Assembly: GCF_039536325.1 (NCBI RefSeq)
Contig: NZ_BAAAYO010000002.1
Span: forward strand, 805,095-869,094
DNA: 64,000 nucleotides
Source of the DNA: Paenibacillus_AB hodogayensis
GTDB taxonomy: Bacteria > Bacillota > Bacilli > Paenibacillales > NBRC-103111
Direction: 5' to 3'
The notes beneath the pieces are model-generated. The model did not search any database and was not told the origin of the DNA. It saw only the letters and a list, made by a program, of their open reading frames with translations. A program made the position numbers and the translations under genes. Below are positions 52,113-61,335 of this stretch, piece after piece (within the stretch, counting starts at the first letter, position 1; every line of letters begins with the position of its first letter).

Positions 52113-53401
52113 GGTCGCTTCCCTTCCTTCTCCAATCTTACCTGGACCGCTCTAGCATGAGCTTCCAGCCCTTCGTGCCTGGCGAGCGTCATAATATGTT
52201 CGCCGTCGCGCAGCAGCGCTTCCTTGCTATAATGAATGACGCTCGACTTTTTCAGAAAATCGTCGACGTTAAGCGGCGACGAGAACCGCGCCGTCCCGTT
52301 CGTCGGCAGAATGTGGTTGGGTCCGGCGAAATAGTCGCCTACCGGCTCGGTACTATATGGGCCTACGAAAATCGCGCCCGCATTCTCGATCCGCCCCAGC
52401 CAGCCGAACGGCTCCTCTACTAGCAGTTCCAGATGCTCCGGCGCAAGCCGGTTCGAGGTCTCCACCGCTTCGGCGTCGTTCTCGGCCAGCAGAATCGCTC
52501 CGCGATCGCGGATGGACTGCTCGGCGATCGCCCGGCGCGGCAGCGTCTCCAGCTGCCGCTCCACCTCCGAGCGCACCGCTTCGGCCAACTGCCGCGACGT
52601 TGTAACGAGAATCGCCGAAGCCATCTCGTCGTGCTCGGCCTGCGACAGCAGATCGGCGGCAATATAGACCGGATCGGCGCTATCGTCGGCAAGCACGAGT
52701 ATTTCGCTCGGGCCGGCTATGCTGTCGATATCAACCACGCCGTACACATACCGTTTGGCCAACGCGACGTAGATGTTGCCGGGGCCGACGATTTTGTCGA
52801 CAGGCGGAATCGACTCCGTACCGTAGGCCAGAGCGGCCACCGCCTGCGCTCCCCCGATCCGGTACATCTCGCGGATACCCGCTTCCGCGGCGGCAACAAG
52901 AATATACGGATCGATGCCCTCCTTGCCGCCGGTCGATGCCGGAGTCACCATGACAATCTCCGGCACTCCCGCCACTTGGGCCGGTATGGCATTCATGAGC
53001 ACCGAGCTCGGGTAAGCCGCCTTGCCTCCCGGTACGTACAACCCGACCCGGCGCAGCGGACGAATTACTTGCCCGACCATTGTGCCGTCCGGCTGCACAT
53101 CCATCCACGTGTTGCGCCTCTGCCTCTCGTGGAAACCGCGGATGTTCGCCGCCGCTCTTCGCAGCGCCTCGATAAACTTCGGCTCCACCCGCTCGTAAGC
53201 GGCATGGATCTCCTGTTCGGTCACTCGAAGCTGTTCGGCCTGGAGTTCCGCCTTGTCGAATTGAGCGGTATACCGCAGCAAAGCGGCATCGCCCTCGGTC
53301 CGCACGCCTTCGAGAATATCGTGTACCGCCTTGTTTTGCTCGGGCGTGCCGTATTCCACTTCACGCGCCAGCTTGAATTCGTTCGCTTTTATAATCCGCA
53401 T
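52109..53401 (-). CDS. hisD: Histidinol dehydrogenase
   Basis: A 430-residue zinc enzyme doing the last two oxidations. It shows VPGGKAAYPSSVLMNAIPA, VDKIVGPGNIYVALAK, GPSEILV and the zinc/base segment LLSQAEHDE. Near the C-terminus is AGPNHILPTNGTARF. It lies between hisG and hisB. Confidence 0.96.
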   Translation of the reverse strand: MRIIKANEFKLAREVEYGTPEQNKAVHDILEGVRTEGDAALLRYTAQFDKAELQAEQLRVTEQEIHAAYERVEPKFIEALRRAAANIRGFHERQRRNTWMDVQPDGTMVGQVIRPLRRVGLYVPGGKAAYPSSVLMNAIPAQVAGVPEIVMVTPASTGGKEGIDPYILVAAAEAGIREMYRIGGAQAVAALAYGTESIPPVDKIVGPGNIYVALAKRYVYGVVDIDSIAGPSEILVLADDSADPVYIAADLLSQAEHDEMASAILVTTSRQLAEAVRSEVERQLETLPRRAIAEQSIRDRGAILLAENDAEAVETSNRLAPEHLELLVEEPFGWLGRIENAGAIFVGPYSTEPVGDYFAGPNHILPTNGTARFSSPLNVDDFLKKSSVIHYSKEALLRDGEHIMTLARHEGLEAHARAVQVRLEKEGKRP

Positions 53402-53420
53402 ACGTCCCGCCGCCTCCCGT

Positions 53421-54059
53421 TCATCGCGCCGCAGCCGCGTTTATGGCCGTCTGCAGCCGATCGCACAGCTGCTGGACGGCGCCGCTCTTCATCCGGTAGC
53501 TGGCCCGGTTGGCGATCAGCCGGCTTGTAATGTCGGCAATTTTCTCCAGCTCGGCCAGCCCGTTCTCGCGTATCGTGTTGCCCGTCTCCACCAAGTCGAC
53601 GATGCGGTCGGCCAGCCCGATCAACGGGGCAAGCTCGACGTTGCCGTTCAGCTTGATCACCTCGACCTGCTGACCCTTTTCCCGAAAATATTGCGAGGCT
53701 ACGTTCGGAAACTTGCTCGCCACGCGCGGGCCCGGAACCGGCTTCCAGTCGGGAAGCCCGATTACGGAAAACCGGCAGCGGGCGATGCCTAGGTCAAGCA
53801 GTTCGTATACGTTCCGGTTTTCTTCCATCATCACGTCTTTGCCGGCAATCCCGATGTCCGCCACGCCGTATTCCACATAAGTCGGCACGTCGGCGGGCTT
53901 GGCGACGATAAATTCCATGCCCATTTCCGGAGCGGGAATAATAAATTTACGCGAATCGTCCAGATCCTCAGGCAACGATAGGCCCGCTTCCTGGAACAAC
54001 CGGTGGATATGCTTGACGATTCTGCCCTTCGGAATCGCAACTTTCAACAGCTCTTGCAT
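53421..54059 (-). CDS. hisG: ATP phosphoribosyltransferase, short form
   Basis: A 212-residue HisG(S) that commits PRPP to histidine. It lacks the C-terminal regulatory domain and therefore needs HisZ, which is the gene immediately upstream. Motifs: IPKGRI near the N-terminus, the GVADIGIAGKDVM loop, and the PRPP site near VDLVETGNTIRENGL. Confidence 0.95.
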   Translation of the reverse strand: MQELLKVAIPKGRIVKHIHRLFQEAGLSLPEDLDDSRKFIIPAPEMGMEFIVAKPADVPTYVEYGVADIGIAGKDVMMEENRNVYELLDLGIARCRFSVIGLPDWKPVPGPRVASKFPNVASQYFREKGQQVEVIKLNGNVELAPLIGLADRIVDLVETGNTIRENGLAELEKIADITSRLIANRASYRMKSGAVQQLCDRLQTAINAAAAR

Positions 54060-54089
54060 CGCACTCTTCCTCTCTGCCGCCTGAACCGG

Positions 54090-55295
54090 TCAGGCAAACT
54101 CGATCACTTCGTCATATTCCGCAGCTCCGGCCTGGCCGTCTGCCCGTTCCGAAACATTGCGTCCGGAAGACGCCGCCGGATCCGAGGCATCCATGCGAAT
54201 GGTCTCCACGATGACCCGCTCGCGCTGACGGAGTTGCTGAGCGCAAGCCAATGCTTCCCCGATCTTGCCCGGCGCATAGCGGACGAGTACCCGGTAAGGC
54301 GCATCGGTCCGGTCCAGGTTGGCCACTTCCAGAATCCGGTTCGTCTTCAGCGCGAAGCCGGTAGCCGCGGCCGGACGGTCGAATTGCGCCAGCAAATTAT
54401 CGTAGCGTCCCCCGCTGCATACCGGAAAGCCGAGATCGGCCGCATAGCCTTCGAACGTCATGCCGGTATAATACGTAAAATCTCCGACCATCGTCAGATC
54501 GACCAGCACATGATCGCTCACCCCGTATGCATGCAGCACGTCCCACACCTGACATAGATGCCCGATCGCTTCCTTGGCGCCCCGATCGCGTGACAACTCC
54601 TTCGCCTGCTCGCAGATTTCTTGACCGCCGCGCAGACGCAATATCGCCTCCAGCTCCTCGCGCACCGCTTCCGGAAGCTCGTAGCGGCGAAGCAGGTCGT
54701 GATAACCGACGTAATCGTGCTGCAGCAGTCTTTCCTTGAGCGCTTCCTGCTGTTCCGGCCGATCCGGCAGCGCCTCCTGGAGCAGTCCGTTCAGAAACCC
54801 TACATGCCCGAGAGCGATTTTAAAATGACCGATGCCGGCCGCCTTCAAACAAGCGATCGCGAGCGCCACCATCTCCGCATCCGCATCGGCCGACGAGTCC
54901 CCGACCAGCTCCGCGCCGGTTTGGAAAAACTCCGCCTCTCTCCCGGCTTCGTCCTCGAAAGCGCGGAATACGTTGGCATGATAAGACAAACGAAGCGGGA
55001 ACGAATGGTCCTTGAGCAGGGAGGCGACAACGCGGGCAATCGGAGCCGTCACGTCCGCGCGCAGCACGACCGTAGTGCCTTTCTTATCCAGCAGCTTGAA
55101 TAGCTTGCGATCCGACGTGGTGCTTGCCACGCCGACTGTATCGTAATATTCGAGGGTGGGCGTAATGATTTGCCGGTATCCCCATTTTTGCATGCATTCC
55201 AGTACGTTCGTTTCGATTTGCCGCAGCTTGGCGACCGTTTCCGGCAAGTAATCTTTGACGCCGGGCGGTTTTTCAAACACTTTCGGTTTCGACAT
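54090..55295 (-). CDS. hisZ: ATP phosphoribosyltransferase regulatory subunit HisZ
   Basis: A 401-residue histidyl-tRNA-synthetase-like protein. Class II motif traces include TPTLEYYD, LRADVTAPIARVVAS, RLSYHANVFR and GGRYDNLLAQF. It binds HisG(S) and senses histidine rather than charging tRNA; the C-terminal anticodon-binding domain is missing. First gene of the operon. Confidence 0.93.
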   Translation of the reverse strand: MSKPKVFEKPPGVKDYLPETVAKLRQIETNVLECMQKWGYRQIITPTLEYYDTVGVASTTSDRKLFKLLDKKGTTVVLRADVTAPIARVVASLLKDHSFPLRLSYHANVFRAFEDEAGREAEFFQTGAELVGDSSADADAEMVALAIACLKAAGIGHFKIALGHVGFLNGLLQEALPDRPEQQEALKERLLQHDYVGYHDLLRRYELPEAVREELEAILRLRGGQEICEQAKELSRDRGAKEAIGHLCQVWDVLHAYGVSDHVLVDLTMVGDFTYYTGMTFEGYAADLGFPVCSGGRYDNLLAQFDRPAAATGFALKTNRILEVANLDRTDAPYRVLVRYAPGKIGEALACAQQLRQRERVIVETIRMDASDPAASSGRNVSERADGQAGAAEYDEVIEFA

Positions 55296-55378
55296 AAGGC
55301 ACCTCGTTTCCCAAACACTTCAATGTATTAAAGCGACACCATGCTACCATGCTACCTAAATAAAGAATATATTGTGTA

Positions 55379-55407
55379 AGTTTATCATGCCGCTTCCGAA
55401 TCGTCAA
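55379..55407 (-). promoter_or_regulatory. Histidine operon promoter
   Basis: TTGACG (55407-55402), 17-nt spacer, TAAACT (55384-55379). The leader is about 75 nt, with no T-box sequence that I can see. Confidence 0.7.
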
Positions 55408-55427
55408 TTGCCGTATTGGGCTTACTT

Positions 55428-55460
55428 GAAAAAAGAAAACCGTCTCCTGACAGGAGACGG
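55428..55460 (-). terminator. Terminator of the hprK-lgt-ppaX-acetyltransferase group
   Basis: Minus strand CCGTCTCCTG/CAGGAGACGG followed by TTTTCTTTTTT. Confidence 0.85.
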
Positions 55461-55509
55461 GACGCTTGTACGCGACAGGCCAGCCGGCTTCGCAACCCGA
55501 ATTCGCCGC

Positions 55510-56007
55510 TTAATCAGTCTCTCTCTCGACCCGGCGGATCACCTGAAGCGGGTTGCCTGCGACGAAGCTCCCCGCCTCCACATCGCGGTGAACGACCGAC
55601 CCGGCTGCTACAATCGCATTGTCGCCAATCGTTACGCCGGGCAGGATCGTCGTGTTCGCTCCGATCATCACATTGGAACCAATGTGCACATGACCGAGCC
55701 GGTACTCACGAATCAAATATTCGTGAGCAAGTATAGTCGTATTATAACCGATAATCGAATTGCTTCCGATATGGATCCGTTCGGGGAAAAACACATCCAC
55801 CATAACCATTAGCGCAAACGCGGTATTGTCGCCGACCTTCATCCCCAGCACGTTGCGGTATACCCAGTTTTTCAACGGCAGCGACGGACAATAGCGCGTA
55901 AACTGGATAAATACGAAATTTCGCACTGACTTCCATTTGCTGACCGTCTTGTAAATTTGCCAGAGCGCATTCGCCCCTTCGACCGGGTACCGTTCCGTTC
56001 GTCTCAC
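55510..56007 (-). CDS. Hexapeptide-repeat acyltransferase (YvoF-like)
   Basis: A 165-residue left-handed beta-helix transferase with isoleucine-rich hexapeptide repeats (IHIGSNSIIGYN, VHIGSNVMIGAN, VTIGDNAIVAAG) over about 75-150. The C-terminal AGNPLQVIRRV is typical of maltose/galactoside acetyltransferase relatives. The start is taken as the GTG at 56007 behind GAGGGAG; the longer frame overlaps ppaX. It follows hprK-lgt-ppaX as yvoF does in B. subtilis. Acceptor unknown. Confidence 0.8.
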   Translation of the reverse strand: MRRTERYPVEGANALWQIYKTVSKWKSVRNFVFIQFTRYCPSLPLKNWVYRNVLGMKVGDNTAFALMVMVDVFFPERIHIGSNSIIGYNTTILAHEYLIREYRLGHVHIGSNVMIGANTTILPGVTIGDNAIVAAGSVVHRDVEAGSFVAGNPLQVIRRVERETD

Positions 56008-56021
56008 TGTCCGCTCCCTCT

Positions 56022-56660
56022 TTACCCGACGATTTCCAACAGTTCCCGCATGTCGCGGATGATGTAGTCCGGACTGAGCTCCCGCAGATGATCTTCTCCC
56101 TTGAGCGACCATGCGACCCCGACGGTCTTCACGCCAGCGTCGCGACCGGCAATGATGTCGTATTTACTGTCGCCGACCATAAGCGCTTCGCCCGCGTCGA
56201 TCTTCAGCAGCTCCAGCGCCTTCCGCACCGACTCGGGATCGGGCTTACCCCGCTCCACATCATCGATGGCGACCACCGTTTCCATGTACGATTCGATCCC
56301 GCACAGCTTTAAGCCCATCAGCGTCGTCATCCGCATCTTGTTCGTCACGACGCCCATCCGGATTCCTCTTTGTTGCAGCTCCGCCAGCACTTCGCGAACG
56401 TAGGGAAACTCTTTTACCAGCTCGTCATGCTTGGATAGATTGAACGCTCTATACTTGACCGTAAGCTCGTCCACCGCATCGCGGCCGGTGAAAAACCGCA
56501 GCTGCTCCTGCAGCGGAAACCCCATATGGGGAATAATGCGTTCTCTCGTATAAGGCTGCTCGGTCTCTCCCTCCAACGCGTGCAGGAACGATTGGATAAT
56601 CAGCTCATTCGTGTCGACAATCGTACCGTCCAGATCGAATAACACGGTTGAAATGGTCAT
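56022..56660 (-). CDS. ppaX: Pyrophosphatase PpaX
   Basis: A 212-residue HAD-superfamily enzyme. Nucleophile motif VLFDLDGTIVDTN, motif III lysine in ERGKPDPESV, and MVGDSKYDIIAG. In B. subtilis it removes the pyrophosphate formed when HprK/P dephosphorylates Ser46-HPr, and here too it sits two genes from hprK. Confidence 0.92.
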   Translation of the reverse strand: MTISTVLFDLDGTIVDTNELIIQSFLHALEGETEQPYTRERIIPHMGFPLQEQLRFFTGRDAVDELTVKYRAFNLSKHDELVKEFPYVREVLAELQQRGIRMGVVTNKMRMTTLMGLKLCGIESYMETVVAIDDVERGKPDPESVRKALELLKIDAGEALMVGDSKYDIIAGRDAGVKTVGVAWSLKGEDHLRELSPDYIIRDMRELLEIVG

Positions 56661-56691
56661 GGCTCTCTCCTTGTCCGTTCATAAAATGAAT

Positions 56692-57636
56692 TTAAATGCC
56701 CCCGCCGGCTTCTGCCGTGTCCGCAGCCGTCGCTTTGGAAGACACGATCGGATCGGAATAACGTTCGGCGGACCAGCCTTTCTTGCGTCGAACGACTATG
56801 AGCACGACTGCCGCGATAATAATCAGAATGGCCAGCAGCTGCGAAATGCGCACATTGCCGTAATCCATCGACCCTGCTTCGAAGAGCAGCGTCATCGGCG
56901 ACCAGAGCCCGTTCATCAGCGAAGCGAACCATTCCGGCGCGCTAAACGCAAGGCTATCGGTACGCAGCCCTTCAATGAAGAAGCGGCCGATCGAATACCA
57001 GATGAAATAGGCAGAGAACAGCTCGCCCGCACGCATAAACGGACGCCGGCGCAGCCAGAACAGCAGCAGCAGACCGACCAGATTCCAGAGCGACTCATAT
57101 AGGAAGGTCGGGTGATAATATTGACCGTTGATATACATCTGATCGACGATCCAGTTCGGCAAATGCAGCGAGCTTCGCAGAAACGACTCGGTTACCGGCC
57201 CGCCGTGCGCCTCCTGGTTGACGAAGTTGCCCCAGCGGCCGATCATTTGCCCGGCGATAAGCGAAGGCGCGCAGATGTCGACGATGCGCCAGAAGTTGTA
57301 GCCCTTCCGCTTGAAATAAATATAGCCGGCCACGATCGCTCCGATCAACGCTCCGTATATGGCGATTCCGCCGTGCCATATCTGGAATATTTCCAGCAGA
57401 TTGTCCTTATATGCATCCCACTTAAACGCCACGTAGTACAGTCGTGCTCCGATTATCGCCGACGGCACTCCGATCAGCAGCAGGTCCATAAAGAAATCCG
57501 GAGAGATTTTAAACCGTTTCCCTTCCGTCACGGCAAGCCAAAGCCCCACCAACGCCGCTGAACCCAATATGATGCCGTACCAGCGAACCGTAATAAATCC
57601 TAGTGAAAATGCAATCGGATCGAGCAAATATGCCAT
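56692..57636 (-). CDS. lgt: Prolipoprotein diacylglyceryl transferase
   Basis: A 314-residue membrane enzyme attaching diacylglycerol to lipobox cysteines, such as that of the sugar-binding lipoprotein at 6.6 kb. It has about seven membrane segments. The signature GRWGNFVNQEAHGG and H-x-x-F-L-Y-E (YHPTFLYESLWN) are present. The C-terminal 30 residues are polar. It lies between hprK and ppaX. Confidence 0.95.
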   Translation of the reverse strand: MAYLLDPIAFSLGFITVRWYGIILGSAALVGLWLAVTEGKRFKISPDFFMDLLLIGVPSAIIGARLYYVAFKWDAYKDNLLEIFQIWHGGIAIYGALIGAIVAGYIYFKRKGYNFWRIVDICAPSLIAGQMIGRWGNFVNQEAHGGPVTESFLRSSLHLPNWIVDQMYINGQYYHPTFLYESLWNLVGLLLLFWLRRRPFMRAGELFSAYFIWYSIGRFFIEGLRTDSLAFSAPEWFASLMNGLWSPMTLLFEAGSMDYGNVRISQLLAILIIIAAVVLIVVRRKKGWSAERYSDPIVSSKATAADTAEAGGGI

Positions 57637-57669
57637 ACGCCATCTCCTTTACATGTGCCCTTAGCCGGG

Positions 57670-58611
57670 TTATTCGGCATCGTCCAGCTCTCCGGATATC
57701 GACTCCGTCAGCTTGTTCGTAAATTGCAGAGCGGCATTGTAACCCATCCGCTTCAAACGGTAATTCATCCCAGCCACTTCGATAATGACTGCCAAGTTGC
57801 GCCCCGGACGAACCGGAATCGTGACCAGCGGCAAGTCGGTATCGATAATGCGGGTCAACTCCTCGTCAATACCAAGGCGGTCGTATTCCTTATCCTGCTG
57901 CCACGTCTCCAGCCGGATGACCAGCGATATTTTCTTGTTCGTGCGAATCGCTCCGGCTCCGAACAGAGTCATCACGTTAATGATACCGACACCGCGAATT
58001 TCCAGCAAATATTTAATCAGCTCGGGCGCATTGCCGACGAGTACATGATCGGCCGTTTGATGAATCTCCACGGCATCGTCGGCGATGAGCCGATGGCCGC
58101 GCTTGACCAGTTCCAGAGCGGTTTCGCTTTTGCCGATGCCGCTTGTTCCGGTAATCAACATGCCGATCCCGTACACCTCTACCAATACGCCGTGAATCGT
58201 TGTCGTCGGCGCCAGCTTGTTTTCCAAATAATCCGTGATCCGGCTGACGAGCGTCGTCGTCGCAAGCGTACTCCTCAATATCGGCAAGCCTTGCGCGGAC
58301 GCCTCCTGGATCAGCTCCATCGGGACGTTCTGGCTGCGGGTGACGATCATGCAGGGCGTTTCCTCCTCCTTGCACAATCGCGTAATCCGATCATGACGTT
58401 CTTCGGCCGACAGCGTCTCGAAAAACGTCAGCTCCGTCCGACCTAAGATTTGCACCCGCTCCCGGGGATGATAAGCGAAATATCCCGCCATTTCCAAGCC
58501 GGGCCTGTACATATCCGCCACCTTGATGAAACGCCCCAGCCCTTCTTCTCCGGTCACGACCTCGAGGTGAAAATTGTGGACGAGGTCGGATACTTTCGTC
58601 TTTTTCCCCAT
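57670..58611 (-). CDS. hprK: HPr kinase/phosphorylase
   Basis: A 313-residue bifunctional enzyme phosphorylating Ser46 of HPr and Crh in response to glycolytic metabolites. Walker A GTSGIGKS (about 155-162), HPrK signature around RGVGIINVMTLFGAGAIR, and the C-terminal NAAL region. The start at 58611 is the ATG after AAGGAG; the longer frame is not conserved. With the HPr-family gene at 40.9 kb it forms the core of CcpA-type carbon control. Confidence 0.95.
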   Translation of the reverse strand: MGKKTKVSDLVHNFHLEVVTGEEGLGRFIKVADMYRPGLEMAGYFAYHPRERVQILGRTELTFFETLSAEERHDRITRLCKEEETPCMIVTRSQNVPMELIQEASAQGLPILRSTLATTTLVSRITDYLENKLAPTTTIHGVLVEVYGIGMLITGTSGIGKSETALELVKRGHRLIADDAVEIHQTADHVLVGNAPELIKYLLEIRGVGIINVMTLFGAGAIRTNKKISLVIRLETWQQDKEYDRLGIDEELTRIIDTDLPLVTIPVRPGRNLAVIIEVAGMNYRLKRMGYNAALQFTNKLTESISGELDDAE

Positions 58612-58747
58612 TCCCTGACGTCTCCTTTTATGTTCCAATGATTTCATCGTAATGGAAATGCGAGTCGAAAGCAACCTTTCCTCGAATGGATTTCCGTTTC
58701 GGAGCGGGGATAGGCGCCTTTCTCCGGAGGAACGTTTAACCGCAATT

Positions 58748-58782
58748 GAAAAAGACCGACGGGGTTCGTCGGCCTTTTTTTT
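58748..58782. terminator. Terminator of the MsmX/UgpC ATPase gene
   Basis: CCGACG...CGTCGG stem with A's on one side and TTTTTTTT on the other; it works on the minus strand too. Confidence 0.8.
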
Positions 58783-58790
58783 GATGGCAA

Positions 58791-59909
58791 TTACAGCAAT
58801 ACGTTCTTTTCTGTTTCTTTATCGAAAATGTGAATTTTATTCATGTCCATAGCAAGCTTGATGTTCATGCCGTCTTTGAAACCGGAACGTCCATCTACGC
58901 GCGCTACGATCGTTTGCGTACCCAAACCGCTCAAGTGCAGTTGAATTTCGTGACCGAGGTTCTCGGATACTTCGATCGTTGCCGTCACGTGGCTTTCCGG
59001 GGAACCTTCCATGAAGATCGGCTCGTCGTGAAGATCTTCCGGACGGATGCCGAACACGACTTCTTTGTTAATATAGCCTTTGTCGCGCAGGATTTGCGCT
59101 TTGCCTTCCGGCAGACCTACATCAACGCCTTGTGCCTTGAAACGAACTTTGCCGCCAGTTTCAACCAAGGAACCGCTGATGAAGTTCATCGAAGGCGATC
59201 CGATAAAGCCGGCTACATACATATTCAGCGGGAAATTATAAATTTCTTCCGGAGAAGCCGCTTGCTGAATGATACCTTGGTGCATAACGACGATACGGTC
59301 GCCCATCGTCATCGCTTCGGTCTGGTCATGGGTTACGTAAATAACAGTCGTTTCCAGACGCTTGGCCAGCTTGCTGATTTCCGCACGCATCTGTACGCGC
59401 AGCTTAGCATCCAAGTTGGAGAGTGGTTCGTCCATCAGGAACACTTGCGGATCGCGGACGATTGCGCGGCCCAGGGCCACCCGTTGACGCTGACCGCCGG
59501 AGAGTGCCTTCGGCTTACGGTCGAGCAATACTTCGATATCGAGAATTTTGGCCGCTTCGCGCACGCGTGCGTCGATTTCGGCTTTTTTGAATTTACGCAG
59601 TTTCAAACCGAACGCCATGTTTTGATAAACGTTCATATGCGGATACAAGGCATAGGATTGGAAGACCATCGCGATGTCGCGGTCTTTCGGAGCGACGTCG
59701 TTCACAAGGCGGTCGCCGATATACAGTTCGCCGGACGAAATTTCTTCAAGTCCTGCGATCATACGGAGCGTAGTGGACTTCCCACATCCGGATGCGCCTA
59801 CCAGAACAAGAAACTCTTTGTCCTTGATTTCCAAGTTGAAGTCTTTAACCGTATCTTCTGCTGCACCTGGATATTTTTTAACGATGTGATTTAAACGTAC
59901 GCCTGCCAT
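58791..59909 (-). CDS. ABC sugar-transporter ATPase, MsmX/UgpC type
   Basis: A 372-residue ATPase with Walker A GASGCGKSTT, signature LSGGQRQRVALGRA, Walker B VFLMDEPLSNLDA, and a C-terminal TOBE/regulatory domain (about 240-372). In B. subtilis MsmX is a shared ATPase serving several sugar importers that lack their own. This gene is not next to any permease, which fits that role, and the importer at 6.6-9.9 kb lacks an ATPase. It follows a PucR-type regulator gene. Confidence 0.92.
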   Translation of the reverse strand: MAGVRLNHIVKKYPGAAEDTVKDFNLEIKDKEFLVLVGASGCGKSTTLRMIAGLEEISSGELYIGDRLVNDVAPKDRDIAMVFQSYALYPHMNVYQNMAFGLKLRKFKKAEIDARVREAAKILDIEVLLDRKPKALSGGQRQRVALGRAIVRDPQVFLMDEPLSNLDAKLRVQMRAEISKLAKRLETTVIYVTHDQTEAMTMGDRIVVMHQGIIQQAASPEEIYNFPLNMYVAGFIGSPSMNFISGSLVETGGKVRFKAQGVDVGLPEGKAQILRDKGYINKEVVFGIRPEDLHDEPIFMEGSPESHVTATIEVSENLGHEIQLHLSGLGTQTIVARVDGRSGFKDGMNIKLAMDMNKIHIFDKETEKNVLL

Positions 59910-59997
59910 GGTTCATTCCCCCTATAGTTCATGATTCGCCTAGCTATATAGTAACCTACGTCCACTTCCATGACTATGCACATTGCTTACAAAAATA

Positions 59998-61095
59998 TCA
60001 GGCTCTTTTCGTTACTTTGTACAATAGCAGCGCAATGTGCACAAGAAGGGCATGATGGAACGTCCGGACGTCCAGACCGGTCTCTTGTTTAAACTTGTCC
60101 AGACGGTACAGCAGCGTATTGCGGTGAATGAACAGCTTCTTCGCCGTATCGCTGACGCTGCAATCCAGAGCGATAAATTGCTCCAGCGTCGTCATCATCT
60201 CCGTGTCCTTGAGCAGGTCGATCCGCTTCAGCACGCGCTCCAGAAACAGCTGCTTCTGCTCTTCCCCGATCCCGTGAAGCAGCTTCTCCAGCTGCAGCCG
60301 CCACGGAGTGTGAATGTTATCGGACACATGGTACGTTCGTCCGAGCGTCATCGCTTCCCGCAGCTTGATTACAGCCCCAAGCAGCGACTTGGCCGGTACG
60401 ATCGGATAATCGACGGCTATATGGCATTCGCCAACCCACTCGGTAGCCAGCATCTCATGCAGAGCATGGCCGAGCGAGGACAGCATGTCCTCCGTGGTTT
60501 CTTCCTCGCCTTCGCCGCCTTCCTGCAGCAGCGACTCCGGCCCGAGAACGAGCCATTCCTTATCCAGCAGTGGGACCAGCATGATCGGTCCGTCAAAAAA
60601 CGTTTCCAGCAGCTTCTTCAGATCCTGGTAGGTCGCCTTGCGTTGGTCGGAGTAATCCCCGTATACCAGCAACGGAATTTGCGCGGCGTGAAGGGGGAAG
60701 CCTGTCGTCAGCGTGTCCGGCAGCTCTGCGTCCGCATGGCCCTGTTCGATCTGCGTATCGATCCAGCCGCGAAGCAGCGTCGCTTTGCGTTCGTCCTCCG
60801 AATGAACGGCCGCCCCCGGCCGTTTCTCCTGCTGCCGGTAAGCTTCCAGCATCAGATCGACGAGCTGCTTCTCCGAAGGCGTCAGCATCGGCTCAACCAC
60901 CGAGACCGCCTGAACGAAGCCGCCATCCTTTTGCAAAAGAAAGTAATACCTTCCGTCTATATGCCGGCTTCTGCCTCCAGGGGCCGCCTCGTCCGCTTCG
61001 CCTTTATTCCACTTGGCCGAGGAGAGCCTCTCGAAGCGGAATTCGGTGCCGAGAATATGTCCGAGCTGTTGTCTGATCCGATCCGATAGCACCAT
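59998..61095 (-). CDS. PucR/CdaR-type transcriptional regulator
   Basis: A 365-residue protein. The C-terminal HTH_30 (about 300-355: LDCSVSDTAKKLFIHRNTLLYRLDKF) is typical of PucR and CdaR regulators. The middle region may be a sensor; no recognised domain in the first 120 residues. It is 88 nt upstream of the MsmX/UgpC ATPase on the same strand, so it may control that gene. Effector unknown. Confidence 0.82.
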   Translation of the reverse strand: MVLSDRIRQQLGHILGTEFRFERLSSAKWNKGEADEAAPGGRSRHIDGRYYFLLQKDGGFVQAVSVVEPMLTPSEKQLVDLMLEAYRQQEKRPGAAVHSEDERKATLLRGWIDTQIEQGHADAELPDTLTTGFPLHAAQIPLLVYGDYSDQRKATYQDLKKLLETFFDGPIMLVPLLDKEWLVLGPESLLQEGGEGEEETTEDMLSSLGHALHEMLATEWVGECHIAVDYPIVPAKSLLGAVIKLREAMTLGRTYHVSDNIHTPWRLQLEKLLHGIGEEQKQLFLERVLKRIDLLKDTEMMTTLEQFIALDCSVSDTAKKLFIHRNTLLYRLDKFKQETGLDVRTFHHALLVHIALLLYKVTKRA

Positions 61096-61335
61096 CGTGA
61101 AGTCCCCCAGACGTAATGTGACTGTTTGCCCTCCAATTCGGAAAGGGAGCCTATAAGTTCATGATACACGTTTTCATTGGGGATGAAAACCTTTGCGCAA
61201 GCCGCAGTTGTCCGTCCGCATATGATCCGTTTACGGTTCCCCGCCTTGCTCGGCTTTAATACGGTTTAGGCGGGATGCGATATGGAAATAATTGAAATCG
61301 GTCTATCTACCAATAGAAAGAAGGTTTATCTATAT

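Noticed and set aside
55296..55400. Histidine T-box riboswitch upstream of hisZ
   Set aside because: The predicted leader is only about 75 nt, with no T-box sequence and no antiterminator hairpin visible.
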